Below, piece by piece: positions 32,774 to 43,724 of a DNA stretch of 64,000 nucleotides (position 1 is the first letter of the stretch; each line of letters begins with the position of its first letter). The notes beneath the pieces are model-generated. The model had not been told where the DNA came from. It saw nothing but the letters and a program-made list of their open reading frames with translations, and did no database searches. The DNA comes from Ditylenchus dipsaci (Eukaryota; Nematoda; Chromadorea; Rhabditida; Anguinidae): positions 186,001 through 250,000 of the forward strand of contig SADC01001381.1 in the NCBI GenBank assembly GCA_004194705.1. The letters run 5' to 3'. The translations under genes and the position numbers were made by a program.

Positions 32774-33734
32774 TTTTTTAGGTGTACTTTTGACGCTACT
32801 CGGTAATACCCCCCCCCCCAAAATCGGACCTACTCGGTTATATCCCCCCCCCCAAAAATCAAGTTTTTTAGGAGTGGTCAAAACACGTTTTTAAGCAATA
32901 ATTTCGCCATAAAAGGTCCAGAAAAGCAATTTAAAAGGGATTATGGGCTGTATTGGGAGGGGAAGGGAATAATACAGGGGCCACTTTTTTTTAGCTGCTT
33001 TACCATGTTTTTCAACTCGGGTCGTGGCAAAAATAGACTCTATATGCATTTTATGATCAAGTGTACTTCTCGGAATCATGTCTAAGGTAAGTGCGTGCGC
33101 GCATCTCTAACTCTCAAGCCCCCTGCGCCCCCTTCGGGGGCGCAGGGGGCTTGGGGGCTTGGAGTTGAGATGCGCAAACCCACATACCTTAGACACAAAT
33201 CACTCGAATGCGACTCTGGATGCATGAAAAAAGATGCATACCAGAGTTATTTATGCGGTAGGCCCCAGTATTCAAACTATGTTCAACATCTTCGATTTTG
33301 CGACCGAAAAGGGTTTCCCCCTCTTCAGGCCTGGGGCTACGAGCCAGAGGCTCAGCCATCCAAAAGTTAAAGGACAACCAGCAGGATCCACCCGGCTGAT
33401 CGGCCCGATCAGCTCGAGTGCTTATACTTTTACGTGCACCACAAGTGGCTGGGTTTGAAAGCGCTTTTACTGCTTAGAGAATTAATACTCTTTGGTACTT
33501 ATAGGCACTATAGAAGTGGCCCCTGTTTTGTCCCTTCCCCTCCCAATACAGCCCATAATCCCTTTTAAATTGCTTTTCTGACCTTTTATGGCGAAATTAT
33601 TGCTTAAAAATGTGTTTTGACCACTCCTAAAAATCTTGATTTTTGGGGGGGGGTATAACCGAGTAGCTCCTAGGATTGGGGGGGGGGGTATTCCCGAGTA
33701 GCACTTTTTGGGGGGGGGGGGTATAACCGAGTAG
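32774..33734. mobile_element. Poly-C-end foldback element with proven target site
   Basis: Left GACGCTACTCGGTAATAC with a C run and a second CTACTCGGTTATATC with a C run; right three reversed G-run copies ending GGTATAACCGAGTAGCGCC. Flanked by GTACTTTT on both sides. Neighbouring satellite copies read GGTGTACTTTTTCCTATTTT without interruption, so an 8-bp target duplication is supported. Inner arms around GGGCTGTATTGGGAGGGGAA pair for about 200 bases. A GC-hairpin module lies at 33010-33300. Confidence 0.85.
33010..33300 (+). repeat. GC-hairpin module, copy C
   Basis: ATGTCTAAGGTAAGTGCGTG to the left of a CCCCCTGCGCCCCC hairpin; ATGCGCAAACCCACATACCT to the right. Same structure as copy A, with ACTCTGGATGCATGAAAAAA in the right flank. 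Confidence 0.75.
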
Positions 33735-34335
33735 CGCCGTACTTTTTCCTATTTTTTAACTTCAGACCCAATTTTGAGCCACTTTTATAAAAAGTCGGTG
33801 TTGATGTTTTATAATGGTGAAAACTAGAGAATCTGAGCTACAAAATAAACTATTAACCTGTAAGGTTAGAAAAGTGTAAAGGGTCGAACTGGCCCGGACA
33901 AGCTCTCAACTCAGTGGGTTTTTAGGTGTACTTTTTCCTATTTTTAACTTCAAACCAATTCTGAGCCACTTTTATAGAGAAAGTCGGCGTTTATGTTTCA
34001 TGATGGTGAAAACTGAAGAATCTCAGCTACAAAATGAGTTATTAACCAGTGATGTTAGAAAAGTGTAAGGTCTCGAACTGGTACGGACAAGCTCTCAAGT
34101 CAGTTGCTTTTTAGGTGGAGTTTTTCCTATTTTTAACTTCAGACCCAATTTTGAGCCACTTTTATAAAAAAGTCGGTGTTGATGTTTTATAATGGTGAAA
34201 ACAAAAGAATCTCAGCTACAAAATGAGCTATTTAACAGTGGATTTTGAAAAGTGAACGGGTTTGAACTGCCCGGACAAGCTCAAAACTCATTGGTTTCTC
34301 AGGTGTGGATTTAAGGTGGATGTTCCGGTTTAAAC

Positions 34336-35790
34336 TAGAGATGGGCATTTGCCTTTGCCCAATACCAATACCAATATTTTTGGCCCTCTCTAGACCCAAT
34401 ACCAATACCAATATTTCAAAGTCCTGGACCCCAATATATTGCCCAATACCAATATTTTTTCAAAAGTCTATTTTTTCATCAAAATATTGAAAAAAGTTCA
34501 TAATTCAGTCTTATCTCGATATAGTAACCCACTGGAACTGATTTCTTGGCCTAAAGAAACGAAAATTGATCCATTTCGGTATTTATTAGGTTATTAATGG
34601 AAATGTGCTCGGAAATCGAATAATCAAGCAATTTTTAAACTTAAGTTTGTACGAATAAAATTTCGGACGATCTGAATTTCGAACCAATTAAAGGGCCATT
34701 GCCGTCTCAGACAGCGGTTGTTCCTCGCCAATTCAAAAACATTTCCTGATCACTGAACTTCTGCACGGATTTTTCAACTTGGTTTCTAACACAAACATAC
34801 CTGAAATTAAATTCTAGGCCTTGTTTTGTTAGAAAGCAAGCTTAGAAATCCGTACAGAAGTTCAATGATTAGGCGAAAATTTTTGAATTGGCGGGGGACA
34901 ATTCAAAACAGGTGGCAATTCGTCCGTCACACTTTTAATGAATTTATTGTTTTACAACCAATTTTTGGCCAGTTTTCGCAATTTTATGTCTAACATCTTT
35001 CCGGAACCCTCAAGAACAACATCTTTGTTTTTTTAAGCAGAAACACGTATTATTAAAGTTGCTTTAAAAAAAATTTTCCTTGCCCACCAAATTGGTGTTG
35101 GTTGATTTTAGCCTGGATTTAAGGTGGATTTTTGTTTTCAAGCTTTTCCACCAGGTAGGGTAGGTAAATGGCCAGTTAGGGTGGGTAGGTAGCCAGATAG
35201 GATAGTTAAGTGTTCAGGTGAAACCTCTACAGTCAATTTTTGATATAACGTACACCCTGGGACCGGATCAAGTGTACGTTATATTATCGAAATAAGCGAG
35301 GTTGGCGAGGATAGGTGAGGATAAGCGAGGGTAGGCGAGAATAGGCGATGCTAGATGAGGGTAGGCAAGGTAGAGTAGGTGGGTTAACAGTTTGGGTGGA
35401 TGTTCTACTCGAACAACAGAGAGTATCCGAAACACTAATGTTCCCGAACGACATGGGCGCCGATAGGCGCCTGTAGACTTTAGTAAATCTTGTTATGGTG
35501 TTGCACAACTGTGGAAAAGAAAGCTCGATTTTGTCAAAAAAATCACTTCTGAGTCAGAACTTGTTTAATATCATCCATTAGGCCGAAAAAAATGAGGAAA
35601 TATTAGTGAAAGTTTGAAATTTCTATTGGAAAAATTTCACTATTTAGCACCCAATATCTTTCTCAAACCCAATACCAATACCAATATTTTCGAAAGTCAC
35701 CAACCAATATCCCAATACCAATATTAACGCCTTTGTTTGACCCAATACCCCAATATCCCAATACCAATATATTGTTTGTTCCCATCTCTA
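34336..35790. mobile_element. hAT-type element with CCAATACCAATA arrays
   Basis: TAGAGATGGGCATTTGCC at the left, GTTCCCATCTCTA at the right, with a perfect 8-bp duplication GTTTAAAC (34328-34335, 35791-35798). Tandem CCCAATACCAATACCAATAT is mirrored at both ends. A truncated TTAA-type foldback lies at 34688-34912, and a GGCGAGGATAGG module at 35280-35500. Confidence 0.85.
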
Positions 35791-35879
35791 GTTTAAACCC
35801 AATTTTTGGCCAGTTTTTGCCGATTAATGTCGAATATCTCTGCGGAACCCTCAAATTCAACATCTTGGCTTCCTTTTAA

Positions 35880-36405
35880 GCACAATCACGTATAATCGAA
35901 ATTGGATAGGCGAGGATGGGCAAGGGTAGGCGAGGATAGGCGAGGGTAGACGAGGATAGGCGAGGATAGGCGAGGGTAGGTGAGGATAGGCGAGGATGGG
36001 CGAGGGTAGGCGAGGGTGGGCGAGGATAGGCGATGATGGGCAAGGGTAGGCGAGGAGAGGCGAGGATGGGCAAGGGTAGGCGAGGATAGGCGAGGGTAGG
36101 CGAGGATAGGCGAGGGTAGGCGAGGATAGGCGAGGATGGGCGAGGGTAGGCGAGGATAGGCGAGGGTGGGCGAGGATAGGCGATGATGGGCAAGGGTAGG
36201 CGAGGAGAGGCGAGGATGGGCAGGGTAGGCGAGGATAGGCGAGGGTAGGCGAGGATGTGTGAGGGTAGGCGAGGATAGGCGAGGATGGGCAAGAGTAGGC
36301 GAGAATGGGCGAGGATGTGTGAGGGTAGGCGAGGATAGGCGAGGATGGGCAAGAGCAGGTGAGAGGATAGGCGAGGGTAGGCGAGGTAGAGTAGCTTAGT
36401 CAACA
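35880..36405. repeat. Minisatellite of GGCGAGGATA / GGCGAGGGTA units
   Basis: About 50 units of a 10-base repeat (GGCGAGGATA, GGCGAGGGTA, with GGGCAAGGGTA variants). It gives a 175-codon open frame on the minus strand that is a repeat artefact. Related arrays are at 35290-35370 and 53600-53770, each followed by GGCGCCGATAGGCGCCTG. Confidence 0.9.
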
Positions 36406-37290
36406 GGTAGGTGGATGATCTACCCTAACCATTAACGCACTCGGAAGATAAATCTACCCGAACTACTAATGTACATGAACAACTAATGTTCCCGAACAAC
36501 ATAGGCGCCGATAGGCGCCTGCAGACCCTAGTTTTAGTTGTATTTGTTCAATAAAATTTGTGGTGTCCGTTTATAAGAGAGTGTCCGTTTATTAGAGAGT
36601 GTCCTTTTATTTTTCAACCCCTTCGCACACATGTCCGTTAATTAGAGTGTGTCGGTTCATTAGAGAGTGTCCTTTTATTAAAGAATTTACGGTATATAAA
36701 GTTTCCTCCCCCTTTAAAAAATTTCATTTGTGACTGTTTTTTTATCAAGTCGTAGTGAAAGCTTACAATTTTTCAAAAAAGGATACAAAAAATTGCTTAA
36801 AATTAGTAAGCATGTGCAAAAAAGGATGTTTGCCAAAACACCTCTTTCTACAGAAAAACCGCAAAAATTACTTAAAATTCGTGTTTAGCACCCTAAATTT
36901 ACTTAAGGAAGTGTTGTTGGTTGGGAAAAATGAGTTTTTAGCTAAAGGTAAAAAATTTTACTCTGCTCGGGAGCAAGGTAAAAATTCCATCACACCCCCC
37001 CCCTATGGTTTTTACCTCTCAGTACTTACTTTCAGCTTGCTTGTTTCTAAAGATGAAGGTAAAGGTAAGGGTAGAAAAGCTTATTCCTACCGCCCCAGGT
37101 TTTGGGTAGTGAATTCGCCATACCAAGGTTTCTTTAAGCGGTAGGGTTCAGTATTCAAAACTATGTTCAAATTATATATTTTTATGGTCTCTAATACCCT
37201 TTGAGGCAGAGCTCGCAGACGTCCTCATCTATAAGATTTGTCCTTAGGCTAGGATTTCAAAAAAGCACAATAAAATATTTCAAGAAATCT
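36406..37290. other. No gene; repeat debris
   Basis: Includes the GGCGCCGATAGGCGCCTG palindrome (about 36505), TCTATTA-type ends (36545-36694) and a lysine-rich open frame at 36755-37144 that lacks splice context, homology or codon character. Confidence 0.4.
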
Positions 37291-37296
37291 TTTATT
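37291..37296 (-). terminator. Poly-A signal of NUF2
   Basis: AATAAA on the minus strand, 28 bases past the NUF2 stop codon. Confidence 0.6.
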
Positions 37297-37323
37297 GTGT
37301 GATCAGAACAAACATCATATCGT

Positions 37324-39431
37324 TCACTGAAAATTCTGGGTACCAGTACAGACGGCTGCTTTCTTCAAAGTGTCTTGCACGATCTTCTCTTCTCTGTCAA
37401 CCTAAAACGAGAAAGTCAAGAATTGAAACTTAACATCAAATATATAACCACCAACCTTATTCTGGATTAACTCATGCTGCTCCTTCAGTTTTTCTACAGC
37501 AGCATCAAACTTTTCACCGATGGTCGTAAGATCCTTTTCTTTCTTTTTGAGGTGTTGCTGCGTTGTGCGCATTTCTTCCTTAGCCTTTTTCACCCTGACA
37601 GACAGTTCCTTGAGATCGCTGAAATTCGGATTATGGAATTAAAAAAAAGGATCAAAAATAAAAAGCATCAAACCTTTCCAAGTGGCCTTTTTCCTGAATA
37701 AGGAGTCCGATGCTGCGCTCATCTGTCTGCTGCTTGTCGGCAAGTTGACGAAGTTTAGTCTCATTTTCTGCTTGCATTTCGGCCAGCTGTTGCTCCATAG
37801 CGAGAGCTTTGACTTCGACGTCCTTGAGGTCCTGAGCCTTTTGGTCCTCCACACGGCGGTATTCAGAGAGCTCGTCCTGGAAGTGCTCCAATTGCTTCAG
37901 CTCGTCAACGAAGTGATCCACCTAAAGTTGGACAAGTCAAGAGGAGCTCAACGTTAAGATGACACAAAAACAACTTACTATTTGCTTAGAGACAGACTGA
38001 TTCCCAAGGTCTCGCTCCAACTTGCGGCAATCCTGACTAAATTAAAAATGTGAATCAAAAAACAAAACAATGTAAGAAAAACTTACGCCACTTGCGTCTG
38101 CTTCCTGTTGAGATCTTGCAATTCTTTTTCCATATTCTCGATGTCACTGACTATACGATCGGGAGAGGATACTATGTTCATTTCCAGGCGTTTGCTTTTC
38201 TCTTCTGCTTCAGTGATCGCAGACTGGAGCTCTTCCTAAACAAAAGAATCAAATCACCTAGCAAGGGAAAATTTATAAAAGTCACAATCTTCTTCCTCTG
38301 GGTCTCGCTTCTTTGCTTCTTGGACTCAAACTCTCTCTTCAGGTCATCTCGCTGAGCCTGGATGTTTTTGAATTCCTTCTCAAGCTCATTGGATCTTGTG
38401 GTCAACTGTGAGCGAAATGAAAAATCAGATGATAAAATGCAAGTCAAGTAGGCCCACCTCGAGTTTCTTCTTGCGAACTCCTTCTTGTGTTTCACGCTCA
38501 CGTTCCAGCTGCGACTGAGTGTTGCTTTCAAAGACCCGTTCCGCTTCCACATCACGGCGGCGTTCATCCTGAAAAAATACAACGAATTTTCGGGTTATGA
38601 CAATGCAAAATTGAGCTAACCAATTCATTTGCAACCATATCCACTTCACGCTGGCGATCACACTTGAAGTTGTAGAATCTGATAAGCTGCACCAAGAAAT
38701 AACGAGTCTTGGAAGGTTCAGGAAGTAGCAGATCCGTGTAGTTGAAGTCCCCTTCGCCATCCAGAATGTCGGTGAAGAGACCACTCCTAAATAAGAAATC
38801 TTTAATCAGTCAGGTATGGTTTTAAGAGAGAAGAGGGGGAACTTTTACGGCTGCCTTTTGACATTGACATTTTTTTACCGTTTTATCATATATTTTGAAA
38901 TCACAGCGACTCCGTACTAAAAAAACCAAGTCTGAGGATCACACTTAGTTTTTTACTTAGAGTTAGAGATGCGCGCATTTATTAGGGTGTTTGACCACTC
39001 AATCGAAAAAAATCTGAGCTACAAAACGGTGTGAAAACATCTGAGATGAGAAAATAAAATATATAAAAAAGGTAAAAGAAGTCGATGTCAAAAGGTAGCC
39101 GTACAAGTTCACGCCCCCCCCCCTTTAAAAAACCCCGTACAGAAAATCGAAAACACGAATGATCATGAGAGCGCGACCGTATACTTCATTTTTGCTGTCG
39201 AAAATCTCACGTCCTTCGAAGTCGAAAATAAGATCGCACAGAAAGTAGTACAGGCGGAGAATGTTGTCGGCCTGTAAAATACATAAAAATTATTACGGGT
39301 GGTGAGCAGAAAAGCTGAAAGCTTACGGTCGGAGTTTTGATCATTTCTGCTGTAACTTTTAGCGCCGGAGCTTCAGAAGTAAAGAAGTCAACAATAGTTC
39401 GCAGCTCTACAGCAATATTTGTCTGAGACAT
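37324..39431 (-). CDS. nuf2: Kinetochore protein NUF2
   Basis: Subunit of the NDC80 complex, which links kinetochores to spindle microtubules; it pairs with NDC80/HEC1 through a coiled coil. Ten exons in phase give 442 aa: 39431-39327, 39271-39141, 38786-38621, 38568-38458, 38405-38286, 38235-38087, 38036-37979, 37921-37674, 37618-37456, 37401-37324. The N-terminal 140 residues fit the NUF2 calponin-homology-like head (LRTIVDFFTSEAPALKVTAE, RLYYFLCDLIFDFEG, KTRYFLVQLIRFYNFK). The rest is coiled coil, including IVSSPDRIVSDIENMEKELQ, the conserved SP(D/E) segment of NUF2. Human NUF2 is 464 aa. Intron 2 holds a MITE (38836-39123); donor GTACGG of exon 2 is the choice that keeps phase. Confidence 0.9.
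38836..39123. mobile_element. Foldback MITE in NUF2 intron 2
   Basis: GAACTTTTACGGCTGCCTTT, TGACATTGAC on the left pair with GTCGATGTCAAAAGGTAGCC, GTACAAGTTC on the right, next to a run of C. An internal CAAAACGGTGTGAAAACATC segment resembles 23110-23130. Confidence 0.65.
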
Positions 39432-39443
39432 ACTTATTTTTGC

Positions 39444-39453
39444 TGAAAAGTTA
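39444..39453 (-). promoter_or_regulatory. Likely trans-splice acceptor of NUF2
   Basis: On the minus strand AACTTTTCAG precedes the leader CAAAAATAAGT and the ATG at 39431. There is no upstream donor, so spliced-leader addition is likely. Confidence 0.5.
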
Positions 39454-39532
39454 AATTAGTAAATAAGGGAATTAAAAAAATGCAGACAACGTGGATTGAA
39501 ATATGGAAATCTGACGGTGTTTGAAGCGTATA

Positions 39533-40027
39533 CAGTGCGTATCATAATGATAGGAAAACACGACTTTTTGCAAAATAGTTGAGTTTTTTGTTCAAAAAAT
39601 TTCTACTTTTCAAACACAATGTTAAATTACATCAAAATCATGCTATTCGCAATAAAAAAAAGTGGTTTGTCTTGAGTGGAAATTTTTTACGCCCGATAAA
39701 CCGAAAAAATGCCGTATCGTAATGATAGGAACTTTTCGTAAAAACACGTTTATTGACTCAATAACATAACCATTTGCATGAATAACAGTTTTACAATGTA
39801 AGCTCTGAATTTTAGCTACAACTTGGTAGGTCAAACTCTTTTTTTTTTGATTATTCCGAAAAAAGTTATGACCATCAACAAAAAAGTGTCGATTTCTATG
39901 TATGTATCTTTATTGTATCTATCTTTGATGTAATTTAACATTGTGTTTGAAAAGTAGAAATTTTTTGAACAAAAAACTCAACTATTTTGCAAAAAATCGT
40001 GTTTTCCTATCATTATGATACGCACTG
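39533..40027. mobile_element. Tc1/mariner-type MITE upstream of NUF2
   Basis: CAGTGCGTATCATAATGATA at the left, TATCATTATGATACGCACTG at the right, flanked by TA; arms pair for about 115 bases. No coding content. It lies about 100 bases upstream of the NUF2 start. Confidence 0.85.
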
Positions 40028-40148
40028 TAGATCTGAGATCTTCGTTACATGAGGTGTGGGACAGGGATGAGATTTCGCGTCTAAATAGACTGTATTAGAC
40101 GCATTTCAAGTCTAGATAAAGTCTATTCAGTTGAGATAAGTCTATTTG

Positions 40149-41066
40149 GTTATGGTCATATATTCCGCCGCGTATATTCCGCCAACGTATATTCCGCCAA
40201 CATATATTCCGCCACATATATTCCGCCAACATATATTCCGCCAACATATATTCCGCCACATGCATTTTGCAGCAGTTTGAATTCACGCAACCCGAAAAAA
40301 CTTTTTTTTGGGAAATTTTGCGTTTTCGCCATCCATGATTTGCAGCGGTGTTTCAAAATTCATGAGCGCAGAGTCATAGACATAGCTATGAATGACATAG
40401 TGAAAGGCAGAGTATAGCCATAGGCATAATTTTCGGTTTTGTCGGAAAAGTTTAGGGTTGGAACAGTGGTTTGTTATTGATTTGAACTGTTTTTTAGGCC
40501 ATCTGGGAAGATAAATACCTGACCGAGGGATACCTACACAAGGTTTTTCGCTCCGGATGGGGGAAATCTCAATTTCGGTACTAACAAACCCGACTCCCTA
40601 TGCAATTTTAAGGTCCAAGGGTTAGTTATTAATTTCAACTAAATTTTAATTTTTCAGACCATCAAGGTGGATATCCACCCGACCAGGAGGTGCCTGGTCC
40701 AATTATTGGGCTCGAGGTGGGTAAAACCACAATTTTGGTAGAATCTAGTTTCAACTTATGCAAAACCTGGCATGAATTTATCAACACCTTAGAAACTGAG
40801 GTAGTTTTCCCTCCTCCATGTGGATGTCCAGCTAGACGGCTTGAGTACACTATGAAAATTTGGCGACAGAAAACTACTTTTTGATCTTCACTAATGAACT
40901 CAGGACATCGTTCTAGGCAAAATAGGCGGTTAAGATGCCCACACACATATACCTGAGACATAAATCATGCATGTGGCGGAATATATGTTGGCAGAATATA
41001 TGTTGGCGGAATATACGCTGGCGGAATATATGTTGGCGGAATATACGCGGCGGAATATATAACCAT
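40149..41066. mobile_element. Nested foldback with TATATTCCGCCAAC arrays
   Basis: About eight units of TATATTCCGCCAAC at 40163-40260 are mirrored by GGCGGAATATATGTT units at 40975-41060; ends GGTTATGGTCATATATTCCG and GGAATATATAACCATAACC. The interior is non-coding. Confidence 0.8.
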
Positions 41067-41174
41067 AACCGTCTATTTAGACGTGCGTCTATTTTAGACA
41101 TAAAGTCTATTTAGACGTACGTCTATTTTAGACGTAAAGTCTAACAGAAATTTATTTGAATTTAGCTTTTTTAT

Positions 41175-42307
41175 TAGTGATGGAAGCGGGACGGGACGGT
41201 CCCGAAAGTCCCGTCCCGCCGAAGAAAATTTAGGCAAAAGTCCCGTCCCGGTGGTCCCGAAATTTTGAAACAAAAGTCCCGGTCCCGGTCCCGAAAATTT
41301 GAAAAAATTCGGGACTTTTATTTAATTTTCCTACAACAGAATTTTTGCGGTTTTTGTTTTTTTCCTGTCTATTTTTGTCGTTTTTAGATCTCATATGATT
41401 ATTACACTCTTGTTTGTGCCTGAGTTTGTTTCTTATCGAACTAAAAAAGAGGGTTTAAAGTAAACTCTTTACAAATGGTGCAAGAGTGAACTGTTTACAC
41501 TTAGTTCTAAGTAAACTTTCGATTTTAATCAATCTATATTAATTATTGATTTAATTATGCAGCCGGCCGTTCAATTTTCAGACATCCAAAATCCAAAAAA
41601 CTGGAGATCAATTTTAAAATTTTTGAGCGCTTAACTATAAACATAAAAAGAGATCAGTAGAGCTCGTTGGACTAAGAAAATACAAAAACAGCGATGTAAA
41701 GTATTCGCTCTATGCTGACATATATAGTAGAGGTGTGCATTTCGCCCCGAGAGAGATTTCGGGATCAGGATTGAGGCCTTAAAAGAATTCGGGATCGGGA
41801 TTAGCATGAAAACCACAAAATTATGTAAAAACAAAAATTATCTGGCCAAAAATTATTTTTAAAATGCTCATTGGGGTTGGCAATTTTCGGGATCGAGATT
41901 TTCAAAATCGATGGGGAGGGATTCGAGATCAGGATTCAACATCAAAATCCTCGGAATGCGGTTCCCGATTCGAGAGCGATCCCAATCCCGTGCATACCTC
42001 TAATATACAGGATAGCCCGAAAAAATTCGGAAAATTAAAAATTCAATTTTTGAAATTTTTTGATCAGAAACTTTTTCCCATTGTTTCCATGCATATCTTC
42101 TATATTTCCTGTCCTCGAAATCGAGAAGCCGCAAAATTTGAGAAAATAGAGTATTTACAAATTTTTTAAAGGTTATCTTTTTACAGTCCCGATCGGACTT
42201 TTTTCTGGTCCCGGTGAAATTTTTGAAAAGTCCCGGTCCCGGTCCCGAAATTTTTTTTCTAAAAGTCCCGTCCTGGTAGTCCCGAAATTTGAATATTTCC
42301 ATCACTA
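41175..42307. mobile_element. Nested hAT-type element with GTCCCG arrays
   Basis: TAGTGATGGAAGCGGGACGG at the left, TTCCATCACTA at the right, with a perfect 8-bp duplication TTTTTTAT (41167-41174, 42308-42315). Tandem GGTCCCGAAAGTCCCGTCCC is mirrored in the right arm. A smaller element is nested at 41730-42001 (TAGAGGTGTGCATTTCGCCC with GATCCCGTGCATACCTCTA). Confidence 0.85.
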
Positions 42308-42844
42308 TTTTTTATACCACTTTTTGTGTTCTTGTTGTTTGAACAAGTCAAAATAATATTATGGCAGTCAGCACGAGTAATAAATACTTCTCCTTCACAC
42401 TTTATTAGTCAAGTTTGCTTTGTATTTGTCGGTTTGTTATGTTGTTGTTTTGTCGGTTTGTTATGATCGAGACTGCGATTTTACCCACCCGAACCCAAAA
42501 CCTCATGTAGTTTCTCCCTGGGTTAGATGGATATCAATCTGCATAATCTGAAAAAAACAAAATAGGTGAAATTGTGTATGGAATTGGGTTTGTTAGGACC
42601 GAAAATACAATTTTACTCATTCCGGTCCCAATTCGTGACGTAGGTGTTCCTTGCGTCAGGTGGATATCCATCTGAATACCCTAAAAATTAAATTTTATAA
42701 ATATGAAAAATTAACCATTTTTTCTTACTTAAAGTTGTTCTTATTGTTAAAACAAGTCAAGATAATATTATGGCAATCAACATGAATAACAAATACTTTT
42801 GCTTCACACTTTATTGGCATTAACTGGATTTTTAAATAATTGTA

Positions 42845-43270
42845 AAAAAATTGTTTTGATCATAGTGCATAGATCGAAGCATAATTATCGACGATGTTTT
42901 TTCACTGGTCAAACGATTCCTAAGGTCTGCTGCAACTAACCCCTAAGAAAAAAACGCCCTTTCGCTAGATGCGCTAGACGCTGGAATACACAGTATTTCT
43001 CGGGCTACTCTTGACAGGATGGGATAGACCTATTTATTTTTGATTTTTTGTTAGTTATGTAGCATTCAGTAGGCTTTTTGCCTTCTCGTTGTCTTTCCAG
43101 AATTTTAGTAAATTAATGTCGAATCCAGCGGTGGATGAATACTTTTCTAACTCGTCTTCCAAAACATCAACAACGTCGACAGGGAAATCGATTTACCTTT
43201 GACCAGGTTCTGGAGCTGCAATGTCTCTCACATATTTTAGGGCTAGCATCTTTACTATTCTTCGTCCCTT
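42845..43270 (-). pseudogene. hAT transposase, C-terminal dimerisation domain remnant
   Basis: Minus-strand reading gives EDELEKYSSTAGFDINLLKF with WKDNEKA, a frame change, then CIPASSASSERAFFS, a stop, and LVAADLRNRLTSEKTSSIIM. This is the IPASSA.SER.FS.aG....R.rL.pe signature of the hAT C-terminal domain. It agrees with the ends and duplication of the enclosing 40062-45566 element, so this element was once autonomous or derives from one. Stops and frame breaks make it inactive. Confidence 0.8.
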
Positions 43271-43550
43271 AATTATGTTAAGCATTTGTTTTTCAAATCT
43301 ACGACTTTTCGCACACCCTCACAAAACAAAAAGGGTCAAGGACCCGATCATAACCTTCTTATAGCTTCATAATAATTTTATTGTCACTTTTTTAAACACT
43401 TTGATTCCCAAGTCGAATCTCTTTTTAAGTTTGCTGAAAATTCCCTCAGAAATTCTTTAAAGTCGTTCAAAAACAGATTATTTTTATTTTTAGCGACCTC
43501 ATTGCCTTATTATTCCTCGCATACTGTCGCCTATTGGTCTTTATGGGTAC

Positions 43551-43678
43551 AAGACATTTTTCTACCTACGACATTTTTCTACCGCGACATTTTTCTACCG
43601 GACATTTTTCTACCGGACACTTTTCTACCGCGACATTTTTCTACCGCGACATTTTTCTACCGGTCATTTTTCTACTGC
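43551..43678 (+). repeat. Minisatellite of CGACATTTTTCTACC units
   Basis: About eight copies of a 15-17 base unit containing GACATTTTTCTACCG, directly upstream of the FLYWCH remnant. Confidence 0.85.
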
Positions 43679-43724
43679 AAGAAATTTGTTTGTCACTTTT
43701 GTAGGGCAACTGCTACTATTTCAG

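Larger units (their letters stand above)
32620..34310 (+). repeat. Satellite of about 190 bp, four copies, one interrupted
   Basis: Copies start near 32623, 33775, 33960 and 34143, each reading CCAATTTTGAGCCACTTTTA, then GTCGGTGTTGATGTTTTATA and CCGGACAAGCTCTCAACTCA-type sequence. After the first copy the array is split by the element 32774-33734; the unbroken copies give its empty site. Confidence 0.85.

Noticed and set aside
35876..36403. 175-codon open frame on the minus strand
   Set aside because: It is a translation of the GGCGAGGATA minisatellite; the periodic Pro/Leu/Ser/Tyr product reflects the repeat, not a gene.
31434..36694. One 5.2-kb TCTATTA-type element spanning both end fragments
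   Set aside because: The outermost ends are inverted, but the inner repeats run in the same direction, and the interval contains unrelated complete elements, so one element is not supported.
36755..37144. 129-codon Lys-rich open frame
   Set aside because: No recognisable motif or splice context, and composition follows the local AT richness.
40149..41066. Array of regular repeats resembling a CRISPR
   Set aside because: Units are adjacent with no unique spacers, are mirrored in the second arm, and the host is a eukaryote.
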